Assembly (NCBI GenBank): GCA_943788875.1
Contig: CALSSA010000008.1
Location: forward strand, 115,743-179,742
Direction: 5' to 3'
Origin: an uncultured Pseudomonadales bacterium
GTDB lineage: Bacteria > Pseudomonadota > Gammaproteobacteria > Pseudomonadales > Porticoccaceae
Length of the DNA: 64,000 bases
This document shows, piece after piece, positions 26,769 to 35,458 of this stretch. The notes beneath the pieces are model-generated. The model was not told where the DNA came from. It saw nothing but the letters and a program-made list of their open reading frames with translations, and made no database searches. Both the position numbers and the translations under genes were made by a program. Each line of letters starts with the position of its first letter. Within the stretch, counting starts at the first letter, position 1.

Positions 26769-27455
26769 ATGCCTAAGTCCACACCCACGGTATTTTTCGA
26801 TCAGCTATGTCAGGCCGTTTTACTGCTTTGCTTGACGCTTGCAACATCAGCCTTAGCCGAAGACCTCCACATGAGCCAAGCCATGCTGCAGGAAATGAAA
26901 AACGAATATGGTAAAAAATCTACTGACAAATTGCGCAGTTGGCAAAAGCTAATTAACAGCGCCACTCCCGCGGCCGATATTGAAAAGCTGCAACTCACCA
27001 ATGAGTTTATCAATCGCAATCAACTCATTCACAGTCAGGGCTATCAAGACAACTCAAATTATCGAGCAACGCCTTTGGAGTTTTTGGTTCTCGGCTCTGG
27101 TGATTCAGAGGATTTCTCAGTCGCAAAATATATTACCCTGCGGAAAATGGGTGTTGAGGGCAGCAAGCTGCGTTTAACCTACAGCCAGTCCATTGATGAT
27201 GACAGCTACCAGATGATTTTGGCCTATTACCAGTTCCCGGACCAAGAACCACTGCTACTAGATAACGTTACAAACCAAATCAGGCCAGCCTCCGCCAGTG
27301 CAGATATTAGACCCCTCTATAGCTTTCGCTCAAAGGACATTTTGCTCATTCATTCAGCTATCAAGATGGATCTGGACCTGCAATCCAGCCCCAATCCTGA
27401 GGCCTCCAAACAATGGCACAAATTTATAACCAAAATGCAGTCTGTGCATTACTAA
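26769..27455 (+). CDS. Secreted hypothetical protein
   Basis: 228 residues with an N-terminal signal peptide (hydrophobic AVLLLCLTLATSALA, cleavage likely before EDLHM near residue 31). The mature protein is soluble and periplasmic. No family recognised. AGGGGAAG precedes the ATG. It is divergent from gltX with an AT-rich 200-bp gap and is followed by the large palindrome at 27566. Confidence 0.75.
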   Translation: MPKSTPTVFFDQLCQAVLLLCLTLATSALAEDLHMSQAMLQEMKNEYGKKSTDKLRSWQKLINSATPAADIEKLQLTNEFINRNQLIHSQGYQDNSNYRATPLEFLVLGSGDSEDFSVAKYITLRKMGVEGSKLRLTYSQSIDDDSYQMILAYYQFPDQEPLLLDNVTNQIRPASASADIRPLYSFRSKDILLIHSAIKMDLDLQSSPNPEASKQWHKFITKMQSVHY

Positions 27456-27565
27456 TAGACTGAAATAGCACTATTGGTATGACGGTTATAGCCAAATACC
27501 ATGACTAAATCCCTCCCCAGCCCCCTAATATTCTTGGATATATCATTTACGCATGCTTTAATTGC

Positions 27566-27591
27566 CGCGCATAACTAAATAGTTATGCGCG
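27566..27591. promoter_or_regulatory. Perfect 26-bp palindrome with 12-bp arms
   Basis: CGCGCATAACTA, AA, TAGTTATGCGCG: all 12 pairs match with only two bases between the arms, too small a loop for a good RNA hairpin and no T-run after it. It lies 75 bp before the universal stress protein start and 110 bp after the previous stop. It is more like an operator for a dimeric regulator than a terminator, though it could also slow transcription. Confidence 0.55.
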
Positions 27592-27666
27592 CCTTATTCC
27601 TGACCCAAATGTCAGTCAAAATGGCGCTATTGATAGTAACCACAAAGGCCATTAAAGGAGAAGATC

Positions 27667-28494
27667 ATGCCCAAGCAGGAAAGAATTTTTGTTGTCGTCA
27701 ACCCGACACTAGACGAGCATGTGGCCCTGGATCGAGCAATTATTACAGCGAAACTGCTCAGTCCCAGTCCCACAATCTGCGCATTTGTTGCCATAGACCC
27801 TGACACAGTTGACAGTGGTATCAGCAATGACAAAATCAGCCGCAATACTGACTGGTTTGAAGAGCAGATTCACGCCCCTCTCAGAGCCGCAGGTCTGCAA
27901 TATAAAATTGAAGTGTCCTGGTGCAATAACTGGCAGAAGGCCATTATGCGTTCAGCTGAAAAGTTCGGCGCCACTCGTATTTTGATCCGTGCAGGAAAGC
28001 CCAAAACTCCGCGTCGCTTTAGCTTTGCCGAGTCCAAGTGGAAGCTACTTAAAGGTGCCACCTGCCCGGTGTTAATTGTACGTGACGGAGCGGCACAGCA
28101 GCGTAAAGTTGTGCTTGCCGCGGTTAACTTTCAGGCGTCGCGAGATCACCAGCAGCAGCTTAATGCCAATATTCTCGCCCGCGGTCGTGCTCTGGCGGAG
28201 AGCTATGATGCAGAGTTTCATGTAACCAATGCTTATATAGATTCCATGCACTACCCTGACCGTGGTCGCCTGGCTAAGGAAACCGGTCTTGATTCAAACC
28301 ATATCCATGTGGTGCAGGGGTACACGGATGAGGCCGTTGCCAAGGCAGCCAACGACCTGCACGCTGATGTTGTGGTGATTGGTACTCTGGGTCAAACCGG
28401 GCAAGCCAAAACTAGGCGCGGCAACACTGCAGAGCGCGTGATTTCTGCAGTCGATGTTGATGTGGTTGTGGTTAACTCTGAGTATGAAAGCTAA
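27667..28494 (+). CDS. Universal stress protein, tandem-domain (UspE-like)
   Basis: 275 residues holding two Usp domains: one at about 1-140 (RIFVVVNPTLDEHVALDRAI ... CPVLIVRDG) and one at about 145-275 (KVVLAAVNFQ ... VVVVNS). Domain 2 keeps the ATP-binding G-x2-G-x9-G-T pattern in GTLGQTGQAKTRRGNTAERV; domain 1 lacks it. This matches UspE architecture, a cytosolic stress protein, although E. coli UspE is somewhat longer. A clear AAAGGAGA ribosome site precedes ATG. It is followed by a strong terminator. Confidence 0.88.
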   Translation: MPKQERIFVVVNPTLDEHVALDRAIITAKLLSPSPTICAFVAIDPDTVDSGISNDKISRNTDWFEEQIHAPLRAAGLQYKIEVSWCNNWQKAIMRSAEKFGATRILIRAGKPKTPRRFSFAESKWKLLKGATCPVLIVRDGAAQQRKVVLAAVNFQASRDHQQQLNANILARGRALAESYDAEFHVTNAYIDSMHYPDRGRLAKETGLDSNHIHVVQGYTDEAVAKAANDLHADVVVIGTLGQTGQAKTRRGNTAERVISAVDVDVVVVNSEYES

Positions 28495-28519
28495 GCTATC
28501 GAGAAAATGTACTAGGCAG

Positions 28520-28546
28520 ACGGGAGAGCCCAAACTCTCCCGTTTT
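28520..28546 (+). terminator. Intrinsic terminator after the Usp gene
   Basis: ACGGGAGAG, loop CCCAAA, CTCTCCCGT then TTT: a nine-pair stem 25 bp past the stop. The rest of the 260-bp gap to 28755 shows nothing else I can support. Confidence 0.85.
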
Positions 28547-28754
28547 GATACTGTGTACCATCTCGGCTAACAACCAGTCTAGCCATTGGGTGCCTCCGCA
28601 CAAAACAGCAACATAGCCCACCAATAAGGCTCGTTTCAAACAATCATCGGCAGCACAGATCAGCTAAATACGTTGCAGTCGATACTAAGCGGCTGAGCGT
28701 ATCGAACAATTGTTATGGGGTAAATTATAAAATAGCCGTCACAGTCACGAGATG

Positions 28755-29063
28755 TTAAAGCTTATTGTTGTCATGGCCGGAAACCTTTAATCGCTCTTGC
28801 AGTCGATCAATTTCGTTCTGTGCCCAGGGTGTCAACTCATCCATTTCATCCCATTCCTGATTAAGATCAACACCCTCAGGATATTTTTCGACCGTAGTCT
28901 CGACTGGGGAGTCCAGACAATCAGGCCCAGCCCGCCGGCGAAGTAAACGACTGCGAATCCAGCCAGCAATACTAATGACTGCACCCTCCCAGATTATCAA
29001 CAGTACGAAATTCAGCAACAGAGCTATTAATGGTTGCCAGTGCCATATCCATATGATGTTCAA
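28755..29063 (-). CDS. Small single-TM protein overlapping the sigma-factor gene
   Basis: Up to 102 residues: one hydrophobic segment (about 10-33, ALLLNFVLLIIWEGAVIS), a basic patch RSRLLRRR, and an acidic C-terminal half ending RLQERLKVSGHDNNKL. From the ATG at 29063 it overlaps the 3' end of the sigma gene by 92 bp in another frame; an internal TTG would shorten the overlap to about 30 bp but cut the TM segment. Being immediately downstream of an ECF-like sigma gene, a membrane-bound partner or anti-sigma role is possible, but no RseA/FecR/ZAS motif is seen. Confidence 0.6.
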   Translation of the reverse strand: MNIIWIWHWQPLIALLLNFVLLIIWEGAVISIAGWIRSRLLRRRAGPDCLDSPVETTVEKYPEGVDLNQEWDEMDELTPWAQNEIDRLQERLKVSGHDNNKL

Positions 29064-29505
29064 TCAAAGCAACTGAAACAGCCAAATGCTTGGCAATAGC
29101 ACCGTAACCCAAGCCACGATAGCGATGCAGCAAAAATACATAACGGGTTTTATCCGGCAGACCTTCAATACATTCTTTGATGGCTTCAGTTTTCAGCTCG
29201 TCCATAAGTACCAAATAAGCCTGATCAATTACTCCGATCTTGGTATTCGGCACCTCCGTAGACTGCAGAGAGCGACGTTTGCGCAATAGATTAATTGCCA
29301 GCCTGAGAGCTATATTCGACAGATAGCGCCGCAGATCCTGAATATCGCGGTGGTATTTGAGTCGACAGAGTTTTAGGAAGGTCTGTTGAGCAATATCCTC
29401 AGCCTGCTCTGTATTCCCAGTTTTGCGCAATAAGAGACTGCGCAATTCATTAGATATGTCCCGATAAAGCTGTGTGACCTCAGGCGCATTCCTTTCGGCG
29501 GTCAT
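28972..29505 (-). CDS. ECF-type RNA polymerase sigma factor (FecI-like)
   Basis: About 177 residues from ATG 29505 (MTAERNAPEVTQLYRD); the track start at 29523 is a TTG. Region 2 (SNELRSLLLRKTGNTEQAEDIAQQTF, RRYLSNIALRLAINLLRKRR) and region 4 (LPDKTRYVFLLHRYRGLGY, AIAKHLAVSVALIEHHMDMA) are in the expected order. No region 3. The region-4 recognition helix is somewhat unusual (VALIEHHMDMA instead of STVEKHIxxAL), which may affect promoter choice. It is linked to the overlapping small membrane gene. Confidence 0.88.
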   Translation of the reverse strand: MTAERNAPEVTQLYRDISNELRSLLLRKTGNTEQAEDIAQQTFLKLCRLKYHRDIQDLRRYLSNIALRLAINLLRKRRSLQSTEVPNTKIGVIDQAYLVLMDELKTEAIKECIEGLPDKTRYVFLLHRYRGLGYGAIAKHLAVSVALIEHHMDMALATINSSVAEFRTVDNLGGCSH

Positions 29506-29754
29506 TTGCAAAATTATTCTCAATATAGGTGTTACTGTTTACGACGCCCTGTCACTGATAAATCCCTTTCTGACCGCACTCCCGCAGCCAGCCCCTGATC
29601 AGAATTCATTTCCAACCCGGCACGCAATCACCCCTTTATAGAATAAATCAACGTTGCCTGATGTATATGACTCTGTAGAGGCGATTTACCCTACCTAAAA
29701 GAAAAAAAATAATTTTATTGGGGCTATTTATGTAATTGGGAACAACCTCGGTGG

Positions 29755-32700
29755 CTAATTGAGTTCAGCACGGGGATAGAGGGGCACCTCACTACTCACT
29801 TTGCCCAAATAACAGAACATAGAGGGAATTAACAGCAGGGCCAGGAGCGCAGACCCCATCACGCCGAAACACATAGCCCAGGCTAAGGTTTCAAAAAACT
29901 TGTCAAATAGCAGCGGTACTAATCCGCCCATTGTTGTCAGCGACGTGGTCAGAATATGGCGAGTTGACCTAATAGTTGTCTCAATCAACTTATCTTTGGA
30001 AATCTGACCCTCTCCGGCATCCTCATTGAGGTGAGAGAGAACCACGATAGAATCATTAATCGCTAACCCTGCCAACCCAACAATACCCACTAAGCCGATA
30101 AAGCCGAAGTTTTGCAACCCGACAAACATACCCAAAAATCCAAGGCCAATACACAGCGTACCCACGAGTAAAATAATACCCGCCTGACGAAAACTATTTA
30201 ATATCATCACCAGTGCGACCACAATTAGACCCATAAAAAAGAAAAAGGTACTAAATATTTGCCCGAAGGATTCTGCTCTTTCGTCAGACTCACCGAACTG
30301 CCTAAGGCTGTACCCTGTGGGTAAAGAGTCTTCGAACGCCTTTAGCTCATCTGCCACGTCCGTCAACACATTAGACCCCAATGTCCCGGGATAGACCGAT
30401 GCCTTTACAGCGTTATTTCTAGCCCCCTGATATCGATTGATTTGGTTGATTTCGCTGGTGTATGTAATATCAGAAAAACTCTCCACATAGTCGAATCCCT
30501 CGGCACTGTTTATGGCTAAAAAAGCCGCCTGATTGATTTCTGATGATTCACGATTTTTATTTTTGATGCGTATGGGGATTTCTTTATTGCCATCGAGCAT
30601 AGAGCCCACATAAAGCCCTCTTGTCGATGATGAAATCTCATCAATAATCTCCTTTGATGATTTAGATGAAAAGGCCAAATTCACTTCATCGAAGTTAATT
30701 TGCAGCCCAGTGACACTGGATGACAGATCTGCCAATACATCACTCACCTGTGGAGACTTAGCCAAGATGGATTTCAACTCTTCTCCCAGAGATTTTAAAA
30801 TCTGATTGTCCTCACCAAAAATGGCGATGATCACAGGGAATTCCACGGGAGGTCCATTGGTAAACTTGCTGACTCTCACTCTCACATCAGCCTGATCTTT
30901 TTCTAAGCGCTTAGCCAAATCAGCCAGACTTGAATCCATTTCACCGAAAGAGGACGTGAAGAATACGCCTGTCGCCAAGTTGTCCGAACCTTCGCCCGAA
31001 GATCCGCCAATCACATTATATAAAAGTCGGGGGAGACGCCGTCCAACCCACCACATATCAGTTTCGACATAATCTTCCAGCAACACTTGATCTCGAATAC
31101 TGCTGACCCTCTCATTAGTGGCATAAATAGACGCATTGGCATCAAGTTCCACGTCTACCCTAAACATAGCCTTACCCTGATTTGGGAAAAAATCTGTATC
31201 TAAAAAGCCGAACGACACAAAACCTAGTATCGGCAGAGTTAAAGACAGAGCCAGTGCTCGGCTTGGTTTAAAGAATGCCCAGGCCAAGAAGCTTCTGTAT
31301 TTGGTGCGCATTCCTCGATGGCTAAATCCAACATTTTCAGACTTATTCAAATTCAAAAAATTTGAATCTTGCATTGTTTTTAACAACACAGGAACCACAG
31401 TCAGAGCCAAAAATAACGATGAAGTTACCGCTAATATAATGGTAATGGCCATATCACCGACAAATTCAGGGCTTGCCCCTTTACCCGCCGCCATTGGCAT
31501 AAAGGCTAAGCCCGTTGTTACCGTAGCCGCTAACAATGGCAATGAAAGGTGCCTGATCGAGGCGTAAATAGCCTCTCTGTTGACTAAATTCAATGATTTA
31601 CGATATTTGTAATCTTCAACAACAATGATCGAATTATCGATCAACAAGCCTAATGACAAAATGATGCCGGTCACAGAAGTCTGATGCAGTGGCACATCTA
31701 AAACGGTGCAGCCGATAAGGACCAACAAAATAGTTAATGGAACCACGGCACTGACAATAACAGCAGAGCGAGGACCCAGTAGCAGGTAACTTAAAAATAA
31801 GACAATAAAAGTAGCCAGCAGAATACTTTGCATCAGAAAAGAAAACTTTTCTTCAACATAATCCGATTCGTTATAGATGACCTCTAGCCCGATTTCATCA
31901 GGCAGCGCCTCTTTGAAAGCATCGGCAACGCGCAGCACTGCTTCGGAGTACAGGTCTGTTCTCTGGGAAAACTTGCCCCGCACATCAACAAATACTGAGG
32001 GTAGTCCGTTATAGGTTACAATCTCAATAGGAGGGTCGACTGGTAATTTTTCTACCGTTGCCACATCCTCAAGTCGGATAATTTGATAGCCATCCAATGT
32101 TTTTAACGGTAGTTTTCTTAAATCGTTAACTAAGGTAATGTTGTCTTGTGCTTTTATCCTGAATTCAGAACTCTGCCCAACAATATTACCTATGGCCCTC
32201 TTGCTGTCATAGCGATCTATTGCCGTGGCGATTGACTGGATATTCATACCAGCATCGGTCAACAAATCCAAGTTAGCTCCTACAAAAATTTCTTCTTTGG
32301 TATCGCCGAAAACCAATGCTTGCTCTGAATTGACAATATTGGCTAATTTTCTTTTAAACTGACTGGCCAACCGGGATAAGATCACTGGCTGGGGCTCACC
32401 GCCCCCCCGCCACTGCAGCGCAAACAGCACTGTTGTTGGTGGACCTGAATGACTGAGACGGACAGCAGTACCAGGGGGAATTAAAGCGGCACTCTCATTT
32501 AACTTGTCCTGAACCTTGGCCCAAACTTCATCTGTTTCACCTTTACCTATGGCTTCTTTGAACTCTATTCCCACTCTGACAATGCCAGTTGAAGAGTTAG
32601 ACTCAATGGTTTTAATTTCGTCAATTTCTCGGAGCTGAGTCTCTAGCACATCCGCTATCTGAGCCTCAACTCTCTGCGGCGTAGCGCCCGGCAACACCGC

Positions 32701-32847
32701 TGTAATATCGCCCCAGCGCTCTGCTAATTGAGGGTTTTCCTGCCGGGGCAGTGAATCATAGGACAGTAGTCCACCGGCAATGATAAATAACATCGCAAGA
32801 AGAAACAGCCTCGGACGATCGAGGTAGAGATCGACAATTTTTTTCAT
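29755..32847 (-). CDS. RND-family multidrug efflux transporter, inner-membrane pump
   Basis: 1030 residues, full RND length. TM1 near the N-terminus (PRLFLLAMLFIIAGGLL), two large periplasmic loops, and TM clusters after about 330 and 850. The conserved PLTILLVLIGCTVLDVPLHQTSVTGIILSLGLLIDNSIIVVEDY region carries the pair of acidic residues (DN...ED) of the proton relay. It resembles the Hydrophobe/Amphiphile-type pumps of environmental Proteobacteria rather than AcrB itself. It starts 4 bp inside the membrane-fusion gene's stop (coupled). No outer-membrane TolC gene is adjacent. Confidence 0.92.
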   Translation of the reverse strand: MKKIVDLYLDRPRLFLLAMLFIIAGGLLSYDSLPRQENPQLAERWGDITAVLPGATPQRVEAQIADVLETQLREIDEIKTIESNSSTGIVRVGIEFKEAIGKGETDEVWAKVQDKLNESAALIPPGTAVRLSHSGPPTTVLFALQWRGGGEPQPVILSRLASQFKRKLANIVNSEQALVFGDTKEEIFVGANLDLLTDAGMNIQSIATAIDRYDSKRAIGNIVGQSSEFRIKAQDNITLVNDLRKLPLKTLDGYQIIRLEDVATVEKLPVDPPIEIVTYNGLPSVFVDVRGKFSQRTDLYSEAVLRVADAFKEALPDEIGLEVIYNESDYVEEKFSFLMQSILLATFIVLFLSYLLLGPRSAVIVSAVVPLTILLVLIGCTVLDVPLHQTSVTGIILSLGLLIDNSIIVVEDYKYRKSLNLVNREAIYASIRHLSLPLLAATVTTGLAFMPMAAGKGASPEFVGDMAITIILAVTSSLFLALTVVPVLLKTMQDSNFLNLNKSENVGFSHRGMRTKYRSFLAWAFFKPSRALALSLTLPILGFVSFGFLDTDFFPNQGKAMFRVDVELDANASIYATNERVSSIRDQVLLEDYVETDMWWVGRRLPRLLYNVIGGSSGEGSDNLATGVFFTSSFGEMDSSLADLAKRLEKDQADVRVRVSKFTNGPPVEFPVIIAIFGEDNQILKSLGEELKSILAKSPQVSDVLADLSSSVTGLQINFDEVNLAFSSKSSKEIIDEISSSTRGLYVGSMLDGNKEIPIRIKNKNRESSEINQAAFLAINSAEGFDYVESFSDITYTSEINQINRYQGARNNAVKASVYPGTLGSNVLTDVADELKAFEDSLPTGYSLRQFGESDERAESFGQIFSTFFFFMGLIVVALVMILNSFRQAGIILLVGTLCIGLGFLGMFVGLQNFGFIGLVGIVGLAGLAINDSIVVLSHLNEDAGEGQISKDKLIETTIRSTRHILTTSLTTMGGLVPLLFDKFFETLAWAMCFGVMGSALLALLLIPSMFCYLGKVSSEVPLYPRAELN

Positions 32848-33833
32848 TGGCTATCTCGCACAGCTTGGCCTTCCGCAACTTTTGATGCACCACCGATAAT
32901 CACTCTATCGCCGGTTTTTAAAGTGCCAGATACATAGGCCATGGTTTTTTCGATATGGATTAACTCAACATAATCTTTTTGTGCGCTGTTATCACTGTCA
33001 ACAGTGAACACAGCCCAAAGACCCTGTTCTGCCTGAGATAAAGCATTCAACGGAACCCAGGTTCCAGGCTTGGCCTGTTTAACATTTATAACCATTCTTG
33101 CGGTTTCACCGGGATTGAAAAAGGCATCAAATGCAAATATCCCCAAACGGTTATCAGATCCCTTGGATGACATTGGGGCCAATCTGGTCAATGTCGCGCT
33201 AAAGCTTTCGTCACCAATAATAAAAGCATATTTTTGGCCGACACTCACTTTTTCAATAATCGATTTTGGGAGGGAAACATTGGCTTCGACATATTCAGAG
33301 TCTAAAATTTTGAAGATTGGCACGCTGGGATTAACAATAGATCCCTCGTCTAAGAGGCGACTTTGAATAATCCCATCATAGGGAGCGAGGATCTTGGTTT
33401 GCTGGAATTTGGTGACCGCTCTATCATGCTGGGCACTGGCAATTAAAAATCCAAACTCTTCATTCTCCAGTCTCTGCTCTGACACATAATTGACCTGATC
33501 CAAGGCTTGGGAGCGCTCAAGTTTGTTTTTGGCCAAGGATAAATTAGCCTTGGCTTCGTTTAAAAGTGCCAGTGCCTCGGAATCTTCTAATTCCGCCAGT
33601 AAGTCTCCCTGGCTAACCTTATCGCCAATATCAACGTTGATTATTTTTACTTTACCTGAAACCTCAAATCCCAGAATAGACTGCCTTTTCGGCACAAGTT
33701 TAGCGGGCAGCATTGTATCGACGCCATAGGAGTCGAGGATAGTCACCTCGTGCAGGTCGACATATTTTTCTGCTGAAGCCGACATTGTTAGGATTAGGAG
33801 CGATGTTATTAGTAACTTGTGCATAAGAACCAT
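32844..33833 (-). CDS. RND efflux membrane-fusion (periplasmic adaptor) protein
   Basis: 329 residues. Signal-like N-terminus (MHKLLITSLLILTMSASA). The half-lipoyl motif GFEVSGKVKIINVDIGDKVSQGDLLAEL, a short coiled-coil hairpin (about 95-135), and the second lipoyl half ILAPYDGIIQSRLLDEGSIV are in order. It links the RND pump to an outer-membrane channel. Two ATGs (33833, 33824) are possible; neither has a clear ribosome site. Its promoter region is shared with the divergent TetR gene. Confidence 0.9.
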   Translation of the reverse strand: MVLMHKLLITSLLILTMSASAEKYVDLHEVTILDSYGVDTMLPAKLVPKRQSILGFEVSGKVKIINVDIGDKVSQGDLLAELEDSEALALLNEAKANLSLAKNKLERSQALDQVNYVSEQRLENEEFGFLIASAQHDRAVTKFQQTKILAPYDGIIQSRLLDEGSIVNPSVPIFKILDSEYVEANVSLPKSIIEKVSVGQKYAFIIGDESFSATLTRLAPMSSKGSDNRLGIFAFDAFFNPGETARMVINVKQAKPGTWVPLNALSQAEQGLWAVFTVDSDNSAQKDYVELIHIEKTMAYVSGTLKTGDRVIIGGASKVAEGQAVRDSQ

Positions 33834-33876
33834 TTGATTAGATTAATAATGTTTACAGCGAGTACATTATTGTCTA

Positions 33877-33895
33877 AAGTTTACACTGTCAACTT
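33877..33895. promoter_or_regulatory. Candidate TetR operator between the efflux operon and its regulator
   Basis: AAGTTTACACTGTCAACTT: eight of nine positions pair around a central C, giving AAGTTnACAnTGTnAACTT. It lies 20-39 bp before the TetR start and about 45-60 bp before the membrane-fusion start, the usual place for an autoregulated TetR-family site. The ACAnTGT core is common among TetR operators. Confidence 0.65.
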
Positions 33896-33915
33896 AAAAG
33901 TAAATTGGTCACACA

Positions 33916-34518
33916 ATGCAATATCATCATGGCAATTTAAGGCCGCAACTAGTTAATTGCGCCTACGACTGGATATCAGCCAATGGTATTGAGAGTATTA
34001 GTCTCAGGAAGATAGCCAAAATTGCGAATGTCTCTCAAACAGCCCCCTACCGACATTTCGATTCGAAAGAACATCTGCTGGCAGAGGTTGCCACAATGGG
34101 CTTTGAACAGTTTTCCTCAGAAATGAGTACGAACCAGACCACTGATGACCCAGCCGGTGACCTGGTAAGATGCGCCCTGATCTATATTGAGTTTGGATTA
34201 AACAATGAACACATCATAGATCTGATGTTTAACTATCCAATCAAGAAATCTGATTTCCCCAATCTATTGGCGGCCGCTGACAACGCCTTTGGAATGCTGC
34301 TGCAAAGAGCATATTATCTGCTTGAGGGAAACGAAGACTCAGTTCGACTTAACAGTATTTCAATGCATGCCTATGTACATGGACTACTGACTATTCTGCA
34401 GATGAATCGAAGGATAGAGAGCTCCGCCACAAGTGCTTTTTATAAAGCGTCTTCAGCGGCACAGGATAACCTTGAGAAAATGTTGCGGAGTTTTATCAAA
34501 GGCCTGGATTCTTTATAA
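33916..34518 (+). CDS. TetR-family transcriptional repressor
   Basis: 200 residues. The N-terminal helix-turn-helix ISLRKIAKIANVSQTAPYRHFDSKEHLLAEV is typical; the C-terminal ligand domain (TetR_C WHG-like) has no recognisable specificity. It is divergent from the RND pump operon with an 82-bp gap holding the palindrome at 33877, so it most likely represses both itself and the pump until a ligand binds. Confidence 0.9.
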   Translation: MQYHHGNLRPQLVNCAYDWISANGIESISLRKIAKIANVSQTAPYRHFDSKEHLLAEVATMGFEQFSSEMSTNQTTDDPAGDLVRCALIYIEFGLNNEHIIDLMFNYPIKKSDFPNLLAAADNAFGMLLQRAYYLLEGNEDSVRLNSISMHAYVHGLLTILQMNRRIESSATSAFYKASSAAQDNLEKMLRSFIKGLDSL

Positions 34519-34562
34519 TCCATAGGCACTGTCGATTACATGCTAACTTCATTAAGAATAAG

Positions 34563-34580
34563 GAAGCTCACTTGGAGCTT
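34563..34580 (-). terminator. Weak hairpin after tRNA-Lys
   Basis: AAGCTC, CAAGT, GAGCTT on the minus strand, followed by CCTTATTCTT rather than a pure T-run; a possible weak terminator for the tRNA and, on the plus strand, downstream of the tetR gene. Confidence 0.35.
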
Positions 34581-34593
34581 GACCTAGGAAAAA

Positions 34594-34669
34594 TGGTGGG
34601 CCGTCCGCGACTCGAACGCGGGACCAATTGGTTAAAAGCCAACTGCTCTACCAACTGAGCTAACGGCCC
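34594..34669 (-). tRNA. tRNA-Lys (anticodon TTT)
   Basis: 76 nt with encoded CCA. The minus strand begins GGGCCGTTAGCTCAGTTGGT. Anticodon arm GTTGG-CTTTTAA-CCAAT gives TTT; the T arm is GGTTCGAGTC-like (CGCGTTCGAGTCGCG). It sits at the end of the queE/queC side of the Tol-Pal block, as in many gammaproteobacteria. Confidence 0.96.
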
Positions 34670-34709
34670 TCAGAGGAAGGTGCGTATCATACTGACCAGA
34701 AGACAAAAT

Positions 34710-35390
34710 TCAAGCGTTATTTTGATATCTGGTGGGGTCTTTTACCCCGGCCTCGACAAAGCCCTGTTCTCGCAGTCGACAACTGTCACATTTACCACAG
34801 GCAAGGCCTTGCAGACTTGCCTGATAACAGGAAACAGTCTGGCTGTAATCCACTCCCAAGGCTAAACCAGCCTGCACTATTTCGGCCTTGGTCATATTGA
34901 TCAAAGGCGCATGAACCTCCAATATCTGGCCCTCGACAGCCGCCTTGGTCGCCAGGTTGGCCATGGCAGCAAATGCATCAATGTAGGCTGGCCGGCAGTC
35001 GGGGTAGCCGGAATAATCCACTGCATTGACCCCAAGAAATATATCATTGGCGCCAAGCACTTCAGCCCATCCCAATGCTATGGAAAGAAACACCGTATTG
35101 CGCGCAGGAACATAGGTCACGGGGATACCAGTGGTCTCATATTCTGGCACATCAATCGTACTGTCTGTGAGCGCAGATCCGCCAATAGTGCCCAGATCCA
35201 GCTTGACCACCTTGTGCTCTGCAACCCCCATAATAGAGGATACTCGCTCGGCTGCTTCAAGCTCTGATCTGTGACGCTGGCCATAGTCAAAGCTAAGCGT
35301 AAAGCAATCGTAGCCCTGCTTGAGGGCCATCGACAGAACAGTGGTTGAATCCAACCCGCCAGAGACCAGAATAACGGCTTTTTTTGACAT
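34710..35390 (-). CDS. queC: 7-cyano-7-deazaguanine synthase
   Basis: Converts 7-carboxy-7-deazaguanine to preQ0 with ATP and ammonia, in queuosine biosynthesis. 226 residues. The PP-loop SGGLDSTT is near residue 10, and the zinc site [20 protein letters not shown] lies at the C-terminus. It is 57 bp downstream of queE, the enzyme providing its substrate, but separated by tandem 16-bp repeats. Confidence 0.95.
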   Translation of the reverse strand: MSKKAVILVSGGLDSTTVLSMALKQGYDCFTLSFDYGQRHRSELEAAERVSSIMGVAEHKVVKLDLGTIGGSALTDSTIDVPEYETTGIPVTYVPARNTVFLSIALGWAEVLGANDIFLGVNAVDYSGYPDCRPAYIDAFAAMANLATKAAVEGQILEVHAPLINMTKAEIVQAGLALGVDYSQTVSCYQASLQGLACGKCDSCRLREQGFVEAGVKDPTRYQNNA

Positions 35391-35410
35391 AGCTTTAACC
35401 TAGTGGATGT

Positions 35411-35458
35411 GTAATCTAATGGCTATCTAATCTAATGGCTTTCTAATCTAATGGCCTG
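35411..35458 (+). repeat. Three tandem 16-bp repeats at the queE stop codon
   Basis: Unit CTAATCTAATGGCTAT: 35411-35426, 35427-35442 and 35443-35458 differ at only a few bases. The third copy contains the last codons and TAG stop of queE on the minus strand, so the array looks like duplication of the gene's 3' tip into the queE-queC spacer. Confidence 0.8.
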
